This document shows, in pieces, positions 1 to 10,589 of a DNA stretch of 64,000 bases. The stretch is taken from positions 24,253,953 through 24,317,952 of the forward strand of contig NC_088307.1 in NCBI RefSeq assembly GCF_032854445.1, written 5' to 3'. The stretch comes from Liolophura sinensis. Its lineage: Eukaryota; Mollusca; Polyplacophora; Chitonida; Chitonidae. Positions within the stretch are counted from its first letter, which is position 1. Each line of letters starts with the position of its first letter. The position numbers were made by a program, and so were the translations under genes. The notes beneath the pieces were generated by a model. The model saw only the letters and a list, made by a program, of their open reading frames with translations, was not told where the DNA came from and ran no database searches.

Positions 1-528
1 AATACATGTATACGTCATCATAACATTAAAATGTCATCATAACATAAAATGTCTACAATTTCCAGGCATTTCAAAGTTTTCAAGGCCCCCTATGACGACG
101 CTGTGACGACTGTTCAAGATCAGATAAAGCCAAGGACCGATGACTCTGACAGTGAAGATACTGACACACGTACAAGTATAAATTCTATAAATACCTCTGT
201 TTGATAAGGAAATGGATTAGCAGTCAATGGGAAAATGCTTTCGACATTAAACTGGGCTTCAAATGTACATGCCAACCATAATTGGGTCAAGCATCTGGAC
301 AAAGTGGCTCCAGTGCCAGACTCAGCGCATACAGCCTACATGTAGGCGATTTCTACAGATACTCACGACATATTGTTTGAAAGGTCCTTTCCAATTGCAC
401 GGCTTATTGGCACACACAACGCTAACATTGGCCATCTCTCTCTTCACAGCATTGTCAGGGAACATCTGGAAATTCATTCATGTATTCGTGTGATTGCAAT
501 TTTGCAAATAGGACTACATGTATGATAA
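1..528. other. TRAF intron or flank, no feature seen
   Basis: AT-rich single-copy-looking sequence with no open frame that resembles a protein. If the TRAF gene to the right continues leftward, this lies inside one of its introns. I looked for a third TRAF exon on the minus strand and did not find one. Confidence 0.4.
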
Positions 529-796
529 ACTCCGTGGCTGAGAGGGGTTAGTACGCCAGGGCAGCGGGATGACCCAGGTGCTTCTCACTAATGAGAGTCA
601 CTGTGAGTTCAAGTCCAGCTCATGCTGGCTTCCTCTCCGCACATACGTGGGAAGGTCTGGCAGTAACCTGCGGATGGTCGTGGGTTTCCCCAGGGTTCTA
701 CCCAGTTTCCAGCCACTATAATGCTGGCTGTCGTCATATAAGTGAAATAATCTCGAGTACAGCATAAAACACCAATCAAATAAATAAATAAATGCA
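529..796 (+). repeat. tRNA-derived SINE, family A, full length
   Basis: The tRNA-like head starts with CCGTGGCT and carries a B-box-like GTTCAAGTCC near 611. It is followed by the conserved family body (cctgcggatggtcgtgggtt) and a 3' tail of ACACCAATCAAATAAATAAA. The same body and tail recur in both orientations more than fifteen times in this window, which defines the family. The A-box region is degenerate here. Open frames across it are by-products of the repeat. Confidence 0.85.
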
Positions 797-1082
797 TGAT
801 AAAACAAAGAGCTGCTTGCAATTACAGTTAATGGCTCATGTTAATGTCACTGAAAATATAAAATTACTGGTACTGATACAGGCACTCAAGTAGGCCCAGG
901 GCAATTCTGTTCTGTGGTTTGCTTCCCTTGCAAAGAGTTGGTGAGCCTCGCCTTTACAGGAGTTATCGCACATACACCAGGAGGTAACACTCTGCTGCTG
1001 TGACAAAGTACTGATTCAATAGAAGATGATCACAGTAGGGCCTACAGTGTTTATTAACTAATCTTTCTTTGTGTTATTTGTT

Positions 1083-1198
1083 ACAGTAGTGTAATTCTTC
1101 AAACTTTTCACATGTTTGCAAGGTGTTTATTCAAACATATTCTGAAGGCATTTTTCTGTGTTGACTGATAAAATGATACTTTTTGTAAAGCCATGAAA
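1083..1198 (+). repeat. dispersed repeat D1 (about 115 bp)
   Basis: The core, beginning GTAATTCTTCAA and running through TGTTTGCAAGGTGTTTATTC, recurs at 33066-33125 (plus strand, partial) and at 60797-60903 (minus strand, nearly full length). No coding capacity and no clear terminal repeats. It is probably a short non-autonomous element. Confidence 0.6.
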
Positions 1199-1433
1199 CT
1201 GGTTAATCCAACCACTGTATTTTTGTCTCCAAGATCAAATTAAAACTATGCATAATATGCACTGAAAATTGCTTTTTCATATTTGAAAAGGGTGAGGAAT
1301 TAAGGTACGTACTGTAACTGATTGACTGCCAACATGTCAACCATATTAATACTTGTAGTCTCCATATATCATGTAACCCTATCACCATCAATAAACATGG
1401 TCATCAAATTTGGCCTGTATTTTAATGCCTTCC

Positions 1434-1535
1434 TGCTTCTTTGAGGGCTGCTTGCCTTCAGAAAGACGTTTCAGTGAAGCAGCACTTGACTGTTAAGTAC
1501 GATATTAAACCCACTCCCTCACTCACTCTTTCAGC
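1434..1535 (+). repeat. SINE family B fragment
   Basis: It matches the 3' part of the element best seen at 45885-46150 and, reversed, at 20820-21145: a GCTTGCCTTCAG stretch, then GTTTCAGTGAAGCAGCACT, then TTAAGTACGATATTAAACCC with a CTCACTCACT tail. The tRNA-like head is missing. Confidence 0.6.
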
Positions 1536-1866
1536 TGGAGCTGCAGCTGTCACGTTGCCATAGTAGCTTTACAACAACGTGCTAGAGGTAACAATTCGCA
1601 CGGCCGTTTCCAGTGGTCATTCTGTTACTTAGACACTAAGGCCCTGACCCCTGTAGCACGAAGCGATCTTAAACTTCAGTAGGCCTAAATATTTTAATCA
1701 TTAAATTGGGTGTGTTCTTTTATCTTGTTTTAACTGAAATCTGTTCTACAGAAACTTACCCAGTGTTTACGTTGTCAATACACACTTTGACCTTATAATA
1801 TCAGAAATACGAATTTTAAAGTGATTTGAAATTTTGACTTAAGTCTAAGATTGCATCATGATCCTT

Positions 1867-2000
1867 GGGCCAGATATTCAAAAGTATATTAGCAGCTAAG
1901 ACCAGTATTAGCTTTAGTCTAGACTTATGTCCTGTAGTTTTGCATTGGAGCACGGCTGGTATTTAAAAGTTTTAAAAATACACTTTTGAACAACTGGCCC
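1867..2000. mobile_element. small MITE-like element
   Basis: The ends form inverted repeats of about 25-30 bp: GGGCCAGATATTCAAAAGT at the left matches the reverse complement of ACTTTTGAACAACTGGCCC at the right. At 134 bp it has no room for a gene. A similar TTTTGAACCACTGG end with an internal foldback occurs near 58372-58490. It sits in the TRAF intron just downstream of exon 2. Confidence 0.55.
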
Positions 2001-2090
2001 CTATATCAGATTTGCATGCTTCTTCGGCAGAGACAGTGGACGGACGGACGGAAGGCCACGGGCCATTGCGTGAGGACAGCAGCCTCTTAC

Positions 2091-2172
2091 CTGTTCTGAT
2101 CTGAGTGTGATATATTCTTCGTCCGGGCTGCCATCGGCCAAACATGCCTGGCACTTCACTGGCTTTTTCTCT
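2091..2172 (-). CDS. TRAF-like RING protein, coding exon 2 (partial gene)
   Basis: An 82-nt exon with an acceptor (CTGAACAG) on its 5' side and a donor (CAG|GTAAGA) on its 3' side. It completes the codon split at the end of exon 1 and ends in phase 0. It encodes EKKPVKCQACLADGSPDEEY and a few more residues, supplying the last zinc-binding pair (C-x2-C) of the RING finger. In TRAF2/3-type proteins this pair follows at the same spacing. The next exons would encode TRAF zinc fingers, coiled coil and MATH domain, and must lie left of the window. Confidence 0.75.
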
Positions 2173-4785
2173 CTGTTCAGTGAAAAAATAAAAAAAAATT
2201 TAAAGAAACGGCCCAAATTCATTATAAGACTCGGATTATCTACTTAGTCACTAAGCTTCGGCTAGCCATTCGCCTCAGTAGTTTTGGCGAATATAATTTC
2301 TGTGTGGCGTCCCTTCGCCACAATAGCGAAAGTAATGCATGCCTTTCAACTTCAGTTGTTTAGGTTTAAAGTTCGTAAATTTACTCAAATTTACTCAAAT
2401 TTAATGTTGGGTCCAGAATCAAGAAGGAATATTTGACTTCAGGGTGAAAGAACTTGGTTATGAAAACAACAAAGTTTTTAAAGAGCATTTAAAACTGGAA
2501 TTGTATGCCTTGAAGCATGTGACGAAAATTGGACCCGCGATAATTCAATTAGCACTCAGATCATGCAGGCGGGGAATTACTTTCAATTTGCTAACAAAAA
2601 ACAAAAACAATGCCGACCGACCGACCGGGTCGGCTTCAAAAAACAGGGTTTGTTACCCGCAACAAACAACTCTTTAATGACTGTCTGGGGTAACTATGAT
2701 GTAATGCGATGATCAGGGGAACATGCCATTCGGGATGGCAGAGTTCTTCACACATTAGTAAATACAAGCCATCCTTGGACTGAATTTTCGGGCTAGGTAC
2801 ACGTACGTGTTGTGGGGTGGAGGTCAACCCTAGGAACCGAGGCCCTTAAAATGTATGAGAATCGAAATATTCAACAATGAGGTGCCCTTCACCGGTGCTT
2901 CTACCCCCTGCCCTTCTGAGGCCAGATTAGGCCGTTTCCAGAACCTGTCATTTGATTTACTTATTTATTTGGTTCTCCTTTAACGTCAGGTTAGGAGTTT
3001 TTTTTAAAACTATTTTTACCTTTCTGACACTGAAAAGGTGAGATCTTACTTACCAATTAAATATATACATATTCATATGCACACTGATATATTTATTTCA
3101 TAGCCTAAAATGCGAGGCCCAAAGTGTGCCAAAATTAACAGTCATAACATGTATTTTGTCCTGATGCATTTGATTTGATCACTTACAAACTGGCAGTCAG
3201 GTTTATGGGTGCATGAATCCAAGTGCCCGGAGTAAACCACCACCCCTTGCCAGATACCTGACCAACCTCCTGACTTAAAATATTGATGAGATACACAATG
3301 GAATGACAAAGAGGAAGCTATCTCAGACACCTCAGAGCGTTGAGGCTGACACCTCAGGTATACCACATGCCTCGAAAATTCAAAAATTTACTTAACCCGA
3401 AAAAAAGTTACGTAAAAAAGACTCTAGGTAACCCATAGTTCGTTTCATAAAAATTATTTGCTTAACCCATAGGTTACACAAAAAAGGCTACGCAAAAGGG
3501 TAACCCATAATACGTTATGGAGAATGGTTTATGCAGGCTATCTGAAGAGTACGCTGCTTACCTGTGAAAGGAATATTTCTGATCATGAAATGAATCTTCA
3601 ACAGAATCAGCTAAAAAGTATACTGGTTTGGTAAACAATGGATCACCAGTGACAAACTGAATGGTCAGAACACTATTAGAGCATAAACCAGTGACGCCAT
3701 GTCCGTAATGATACACGTACGGAGCAAAAATCCCTCAGCTAGTTCCGTTGCAAAGGTAGTAGAATTTTGCTTTGATGTATTCTGAGGACATCTCTTGGTT
3801 TAAATGAAATTTGTAATAACAATCAAGCTTATCTGTGTAAAAAATTCAAAGTCCAAAGATCCTTTGTAAAAGTGATGAGGATATTGCTGGGCATTGACAC
3901 AGGAGAGTTAACAAGGTCTATATGCATCTTCTATAAAAATTAAGTTATCGTATTGAAATGGCCCTGAAGCAAAAAGTTCAAAACGATATACCTCAAACAT
4001 GTTATTCTGACTATTTCAGCTTTTCTATATCAATACCCTGTTATACAAGAAAACTTGTTTTGTGAATGTTAGCATAAAAAAAATTGTGTTAGCATAGTTC
4101 TAAATAGACGGCAAAACTGCACCTTTCAACAAACACCATCAGGCCTTGTGTGTTATTTCGGCCAGGTGATGGGCCCACACTTTACATCTTAACAAAGTTA
4201 TTTAGACCTCGGCCGTCACTTCAGTTGAGAAATCGTCTCTAAACCACCACTTTTTGAAAGTTTTTACAGAGATGGTATATTTCAACAACATGCCGCAATT
4301 TGCAAAGCACTTTCTGCGCGTTATCGATATTCTCTCAACCCCACAGTTCCATGCTGTCTTTAAATATACAAGGTTTGTCCATCCACCGATACAGTTGAAA
4401 CTGCATATGGTAACAGGGTGAATGTTTAGAACTCTTCTGGCCGTGGGATTCGGGCAAAGCCCCCACTACAGCTGGAGTAGTCCGTTAAAATGATTATGTT
4501 TTTAAGGTTATGGTTATTTTTTTGCGCGAACGAATAAAACATGCGATTTTAATCTTGAGTAACCTTTGCGCGAATGAAACGATCGTTCACGCGAAATTTC
4601 GAGGACTGTTACCATGTATAAGCTAAATCTTGTTGGAAAGTGGAATTCTTCCCTAAAAAGCATGCCTGCTTAAAGCCACAGCTAAATTAACAGGGCTGGA
4701 TTAGACCACGTCGCATCTCATTGGTCAAGGGCCAAAAGTCTCAGCACATATGGCATAATTAAAGTACAAAGAGGAGATAACTCAC
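2173..4785 (-). other. TRAF intron 1
   Basis: 2.6-kb intron between the two RING exons. It holds AT-rich sequence and a few short degenerate repeats built on TTAACCCATAGG-type words near 3385-3520. No SINE or gene was recognised in it. Confidence 0.5.
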
Positions 4786-5003
4786 CTCTCACTCAGCTGC
4801 TGAACATACTGTATACAAGATTTGCAGAAGCGATGACCGCAGAAGCCCTGTAATGGGTCTTTCAGTATAAGATTGCAGTAGTTACACTTGAATTTATCAT
4901 CAAAGCTCGCAGGGAAAATTTCCACTGGGTAACCTCCATGCCCATCTGTAGTTGGGGTGATTATGGAGGCGTCGCATTGCTCTTCACCTCGTCCTGTGGC
5001 CAT
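4786..5003 (-). CDS. TRAF-family RING E3 ligase, first coding exon
   Basis: The frame starts at an ATG at 5003 and runs 72 codons plus two bases to a consensus donor (GAGAG|GTGAGT). Residues about 37-63 form a RING core: CNYC, then PLQGFCGHRFCKSCI. The motif 'DPLQGFCGHRFC' preceded by a YPVEIF segment is typical of TRAF2/3-type adaptors, which act as cytoplasmic E3 ubiquitin ligases and scaffolds below TNF-receptor and Toll/IL-1 receptors. A good acceptor (CTGCAG) ends 18 bases before the ATG, so there is an upstream non-coding exon. Only the RING half is visible, so the exact TRAF subtype is not determined. Another RING protein is possible but less likely. Confidence 0.78.
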
Positions 5004-6583
5004 TGTCTATCAATCCTACACCTGCAGTAGAAAAAGTAGCAGATATTGTGAATCAGTGAACATGATTTGATTTGATTGATGTTTGCCGTATTCAAGAGTA
5101 TTCCCCTGAAAAGATGGCTGTTAGTTTCATGAGTGGAGGAAGCTGCGAAGTGCATGGGGCTTTGTGACTGATAAAATCTGAGGTGGTCAAAAGTCTACAT
5201 TGCTGGGAATTCTTAGTCAATGGTGCATTCAACACCAACAGGTACAAAAATGGGTACAACAAGAAGGTTGTCAGCACACGTCATTTCACTGAAGAACCTG
5301 CTTTTCACAATAAACACCTCAGATGTGCATCTTTAAAGCGCTGAAACAATTAATTTATAGGGTTAAATGCTCCGTACCATAAATCGCCAACATGTGTGAG
5401 TTTCTCACTGTAACTCATTCCACTGTGATGCCTGAATGATATACCCCATATCACATAGGCGTATATATCCAACATTTTATAGTAACCTCTTCATCTGCAT
5501 GACTGCGGTCTTCCCAAAAGCAATTCTGAACTTAACAGATTTGCACTGTTTATTTGACCCATTGTTTCAATAAATGATCTGGCACCTATCACATTATAAA
5601 TCATTCACCGATCATATTTTACAGTGGTAATAACAATTACATACCGACAGCTGATTCTTCTCTTTTCACAACTTGCCACTTGCTAACAACTTAAGTCCTA
5701 CGTATGTTCATTCACTATGGAAATTTTGAAAATATTCAGGCATGTAGGCCTACCAAAAGCCCCATTGTCATTTGTATCCTTGTTCCGGCTTTGACGTGTA
5801 CCATGATCCACTACGCCTGAAAGACTGAAATTCTCGAAACGTGTAACATGATCCACTACGCCTGAAAGACTGAAATTCTCGAAACGTGTAACATGATCCA
5901 CTACGCCTCAAGACTGAAATTCTTGAAATCCCCCCTCTGCATCATCATTTAGCAATGTAGGTAGGCGTAGTGATAAGAGTTTCGTTAAAACATGTCAGAA
6001 CTACATGTACTACACTGTTGCCATTTTCGGATTTGGAAATTCCCGTCAGCTATTATTAAATTATTATATCCTGTCACAATGATGGGTCACATGTCTTTGA
6101 ACACCTCCATTATCTCCCCCTGAATTAACTTCCACATTTCAACAGTCAAGAAAATGTTAACAGAAACTTTACTTACCAACGCTTTCCTCTTGCACCAATT
6201 GATCAAACGTTCAGGCCAGAAAATAGTTTGTCTGCGCATGCGCGCTAACAGTTAAAAAAAAAACAAGCTTGGAAAGCCCCAAGCTAAAAATAGATCGTGA
6301 TTAATACCTCTCTTAATACAGCGCATGCGCCGGTATCTGCGTAAAGCGAGGATAAAGAGCAGGGAGTATAGATTTATCGCAGCACCACATGTACTTAGCA
6401 CGTGGAAGATTAATCAGACATGTGGCACTTTCTCAGACTGGTACTTCGTAACCTCAATTGTAAATCGCGTAACTTTGTAACAAGTGGAGGCTTATTAAGA
6501 CTACAGGTATTGCAAACTTTAATCCCCGTTTTAATGCCTGTTGATAAATCCTGCATCATACTGGGCATGCAGGCCTACAATTA
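5004..6583. other. upstream region of TRAF gene
   Basis: 5021-5004 is probably the 3' end of TRAF 5' UTR joined at an acceptor. The remainder should contain the non-coding first exon and promoter, but I cannot place them. A short GCATGCGCG-rich stretch occurs at 6233-6245 and again near 6322. No coding region was recognised. Confidence 0.35.
5798..5930. repeat. 45-bp tandem repeat, about 2.7 copies
   Basis: A unit of about 45 bp (ACATGATCCACTACGCCTGA, AAGACTGAAATTCTCGAAACGTGTA) is repeated nearly perfectly, with a diverged last copy. The open frame on the minus strand here is a by-product of the 3-divisible period. Confidence 0.8.
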
Positions 6584-8162
6584 CATCTAAACAGTGCAAC
6601 AAAAGTAACCCCCTCCCCCCTCCCCCCAAGAAAAAAACCACCTTGTTTGATATCTCCCGTGATATGTACCAGACTGCAATGAAATTTTGCACACACTATT
6701 AGGATTAACATGCAGTTGTGCTCTAATGGGCATGAGCAAACTAAAAATCGATCGATTTTGAAAATTTCATAAAAGGAGTCAACCAGATTTTTCAACGCCA
6801 ATTTTTTTTATGTCATCACAGAATTCGTGTTACCAGTACTGAAATATTCGTGCGGGTGGGCATTAAGGCCACCACACACACCACAAGAAATTCATACGGT
6901 GAAACTTGACCTGCATCAGGTCCGAGATGGTCAATAAAAGGTTCTCGGACCTGAATCGCCCACATTACAGTCCACAAGTCTTGGACACTCAATGCTGCAC
7001 ATGCTGTGACTATGGTAGGCCTATACCATAGGGGTGACACCAAACGCCATTCGGAAATTGCGAGCAAAGCTTCTCGCATCAGGAGAGGTTAAGGACCTGC
7101 CAAGAAGTGGAAGGCCCAGGGCAACTACACAAGATTGGTGAATCATAAACGTCGCACTAAGGAACAGACGGACATCAGGTATAAGGGCCTGAGTGTGCCA
7201 CTCAAACACATGCCATTTTCGACTCTAGTGCAGATTCAACTCGTCATGTCATTTTAGATCATTTTAGAGCAGAAGCTGGTGTCGGGGCGAGACGGTTGAG
7301 TGCCCAAACAATCGAGAGACGTCTAAAAGCCGTCGGAGTACGTCCCAGGCGGCTGGTTAAGAAAGCCGTCTGCAGCGGGTGACAAATCACGTTCGATGGA
7401 TGAGACAGCAATAGGGCAACGTTCTTTTCACAGACGAAACGTGTTTGTGCCTCTGTTACGTTGACTCTAGTAGGCTTGTGTGGCGTCGGCAGAGTGAACA
7501 GCACGCAGAGTGCTGCGTGCAGCCAGTAATGGCCTTTGGTGTTGGCAGCGTAATGGTCTGGGCAGGCATCAGTTTGACAGGCAAGACCGATCTGGTTCCT
7601 ACTGAGGGAAACTTGAACGCTGTTGGGTACGTTGCTCTAGTTTTCAGACGGCACGTTTTGCCCTACGTAGCTGCCGTTGAAGATGGATTTGTCTTCATGG
7701 ACGACAATGCGTCTCTACATCGTGCAGGGATTGTGAATGACTTCTTCCAAACTGAAGGCATTGACCGGATCCAGTGGCCCGCGTGTTCTTCGGATCTCAA
7801 CCCCATCGAACATCTTTGGGATCAGTTAAAACGATCAGTCTATCGTCGAGTTGGGATGGAGTCCACTCTTGACGATGTAAGATGCCTTCTTCGGATATTG
7901 ATAATTACTAGCCATCAAGTGAAAATGATCGAATTCTGCGATAAAATAAAGTATTGCCATTGAAAAATCTGGTTGACTCCTTTTATGATATTTTCAAAAT
8001 CAACCGATTTTCAGTTTGCGCATGCCAGTTAATCCTTGACATACCATGTCCGCCTGCTTACTGGGAAAGTGTGTGCAAAATTTCATTGCGATGTGGTACA
8101 TATCACGGAAGATATCAAACAACGTTTTGTGGGGAGCTTAATTTTGTTGCACTGTTTAGATG
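6584..8162 (+). mobile_element. Tc1/mariner-type transposon with about 210-bp inverted repeats
   Basis: The ends are CATCTAAACAGTGCAAC at the left and its reverse complement at the right. Inverted similarity continues for about 200 bases on each side (6584-6800 and 7955-8162), with scattered mismatches and a C-rich insertion at 6610-6625. The central part holds a broken transposase. No matching TA duplication is seen, and the right end abuts a 26-bp tandem array that may have replaced the flank. Long inverted repeats are a known variation within the Tc1/mariner superfamily. Confidence 0.75.
7083..7963 (+). pseudogene. decayed Tc1/mariner transposase
   Basis: The last 170 or so codons are open (7445-7963). 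Upstream, recognisable pieces continue in other frames: a 'VKDLPRSGRPRATT'-like linker near 7088, an in-frame TAG just before the first catalytic region, and further frame shifts. Catalytic residues remain visible as VLFTDE, FMDDNASLHRA and SSDLNPIEHLW, consistent with a DD34E triad. The N-terminal DNA-binding region cannot be read as one frame, so no active enzyme is expected. Confidence 0.75.
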
Positions 8163-8851
8163 GACCATGGACCAGAGGCAGAACTATTCTGAATGGACTA
8201 GAGGCAGAACTATTCTGAATGGACTAGAGGCAGAACTATTCTGAATGGACTGGAGGTAGCACCATTCTGAATGGACTAGAGGCAGAACTATTCTGAATGG
8301 ACTAGAGGCAGAACTGTTGTGAATGGACTAGAGGCAGAACTATTCTGAATGGACTAGAGGCAGAACTGTTCTGAATGGACTAGAGGCAGAACTATTCTGA
8401 ATGGACTAGAGGCAGAACTGTTCTGAATGGACTAGAGGCAGAACTATTCTGAATGGACTAGAGGCAGAACTATTCTGAATGGACTAGAGGCAGAACTATT
8501 CTGAATGGACTAGAGGCAGAACTATTCTGAATGGACTAGAGGCAGAACTATTCTGAATGGACTAGAGGCAGAACTATTCTGAATGGACTAGAGGCAGAAC
8601 TATTCTGAATGGACTAGTGACAGAACTATTCTGAATGGACTGGAGGTAGCACTATTCTGAATGGGCTAGAGGCAGAACTATTCTGAATGGACTGGAGGTA
8701 GCACTATTCTGAATGGGCTAGAGGCAGAACTATTCTGAATGGACTAGAGGCCATAACTATTCTAAATGGACTAGAGGCAGAACTATTCTGAATGGACTAG
8801 AGGTAGAACCATTCTGAATGGAATAGAGGCAGAACTATTCTGAATGGACTT
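8163..8851. repeat. 26-bp tandem array, about 26 copies
   Basis: The unit is GGACTAGAGGCAGAACTATT followed by CTGAAT. Several copies carry the same variants (GGACTGGAGGTAGCA) at regular places, suggesting block duplications. It starts at the very end of the mariner right inverted repeat. Direct repeats without spacers, so it is a minisatellite. Confidence 0.95.
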
Positions 8852-9085
8852 TTTTGAATTCTGACACAGTATTATGAATTTAAAATAGCTCACTGTGTGG
8901 ACTATCTTGCACAGAACCTTGTTTGCCCATCGCAAATGTACTACAGTGTATATGCACCAAGTTTCACTTGCGGGAAGCCAGACATTTGTGGGATTCGATC
9001 TTTGGCAAAAACGGTACTGGACCCATTATAGTGTTACTGGTATTCAATAAATGATAGGAGTGGCCCAGTGTCACCAAGGACCCAC

Positions 9086-9848
9086 TGTTATGTGCACGAC
9101 TGCCGTCGGTTTCTAAATATAGCTTACCACTGTTTACATATGCTAAGTTCAGGGAGTGCTGTCTGCCTCTACCTTAGAATATTCCAGAATGCGCTCAGTT
9201 CGGTTCCTGTTTGTTTACATCAAGTGTTCAGGAATTTTCTTATTCTGGACAATTCCACCAGGCTATATAAGACCTACGAGAGAGGGAGAGAACAGAGATC
9301 GGAGAAAGGAGAATTATTGAGAGTTTGGATGCTTTCGCTGTGTATTATTTTAGTAGGCCTTTTGTGCTGAATTTTGGTGTCTTTATAGCCTCTGGCCTTG
9401 TTATATGCTATCTCCACCGAGCACTTGTTCAGTCTGAACTTGTACGTTTAATTTGTGCTCTTGTATACACAGTGCTTATTAGTACATGGACCCTGTCTGT
9501 GGAATTTTGTGTATATTTCGTCATACACTCAGTTATACTGTGGATTTTCCCTCTTGTGAATTTGCCTCTGAGCATTTATGCCTGTGTGGTATATATATAT
9601 TGTGGAATATATGCGTCCGTTTGGACTTGACACCGTAAGTACCTTAGTATTTGTATAGATACTGCTATCCTTTCTTGTTAAACTTAAGTACCTTAATATT
9701 TGTATAAGTCTCATTATCTGTTCTTGTTAAGCTAATAAATTGTTGTGAAATAAAATCTGCTGGTTTTGGTTACTTTTTTGTGCGGCTAAACTGTCGTGTA
9801 TTTCGAACAAGCCATCTCTTTATAATACAGGCAGTTTGGGTCGTAACA
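9086..9848 (+). repeat. 5' LTR of gypsy element (763 bp)
   Basis: It begins TGTTATG and ends GTAACA, the usual TG...CA form. A TATA box (CTATATAAG) lies near 9260 and a polyadenylation signal AATAAA near 9733, which gives a U3-R-U5 layout. The final 29 bases are repeated at 12707-12735. Open frames of about 100 codons inside it are not gene-like. Confidence 0.85.
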
Positions 9849-9851
9849 AAT

Positions 9852-9869
9852 TGGGGGCTCGTCCGGGAA
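9852..9869 (+). promoter_or_regulatory. primer binding site, tRNA-Pro type
   Basis: TGGGGGCTCGTCCGGGAA lies three bases after the LTR end. It is complementary to the 3' end of tRNA-Pro, the same primer site used by several retroviruses and gypsy elements. Confidence 0.85.
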
Positions 9870-9966
9870 GTGAATTTGAATTTGAATTGAAAGGATTTTG
9901 TGTAAGTTGTGTCATTTTTCTAGTCTTTGACTTTGTAGTAAATTTTGCCAGCAGATTTTATTCATC

Positions 9967-10551
9967 ATGTCGGATTTTAAACCTGACGAGTTTATGGAAG
10001 CGCCAGATCAGGATATTTTTGATGTGTTAAATAAGAATGATTTGTATGCTTTAAGCAAGTACCTGAATCTTAATATCAAAAGATCCTTACGTAAGAAGGA
10101 TATGCAGTTTAGTATTGCTAAGTGTTTGGTAGAATTACAGGAGTTTGATGAAAGTGCATTAGATGCGTACAGGCCTGAGAGCGATGATTCCACTGTAATA
10201 AGACTGAAGGAGTTAGAACTGAAAGAAAAAGAAAACGAAAAAGAAAGATTGTTTAAGGAAAGTGAAAATGAAAAAGAAAGATTGTTTAAGGAAAACGAAA
10301 GATTGTTTAAAGAAAGGGAAAATGAAAGGTTGTTTAGAGAAAGGGAAAATGAAAGAGTGTTCGAATTGGAGAAATTGAGACTTCAGAGTGAAATTGAAGC
10401 AAGGAGACTGGAAGGAGATAGGTCTGGCTTAAGTTTTTCTGAAATGCCTCCAAAATTTGACGTCGCTAGAAACATAAGATTGGTGCCTCAATTTCGTGAG
10501 ACTGATGTAGATAAATATTTTCTACAGTTTGAGAAGATTGCTCAAATTTAG
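9967..10551 (+). pseudogene. gypsy gag, N-terminal part (ends at a frameshift)
   Basis: 194 codons starting at ATG 9967. Residues about 80-145 are a highly charged Glu/Lys/Arg heptad-like stretch of near-identical short repeats (KENEKERLFKE type), probably a long coiled coil. The frame stops with TAG at 10549-10551. The next frame continues with gag-like sequence straight after, and one extra A in the AAA run at 10542-10544 would join them, so this looks like a one-base deletion in a single gag-pol frame. Confidence 0.7.
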
Positions 10552-10589
10552 AGTGGCCTAAAAAGTTTTGGACTACCCTTTTACAGAGT

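Noticed and set aside
3142..3366. 74-codon minus-strand frame in TRAF intron 1
   Set aside because: Not flanked by suitable splice sites in phase and not similar to TRAF zinc fingers.
8163..8851. CRISPR-like regular repeats
   Set aside because: Units are contiguous with no unique spacers, in a eukaryotic genome. The same applies to the other arrays.
9068..9630. Two overlapping frames of about 100 codons with hydrophobic segments
   Set aside because: They lie inside the LTR, which has TATA and polyadenylation signals. Hydrophobicity follows from base composition.
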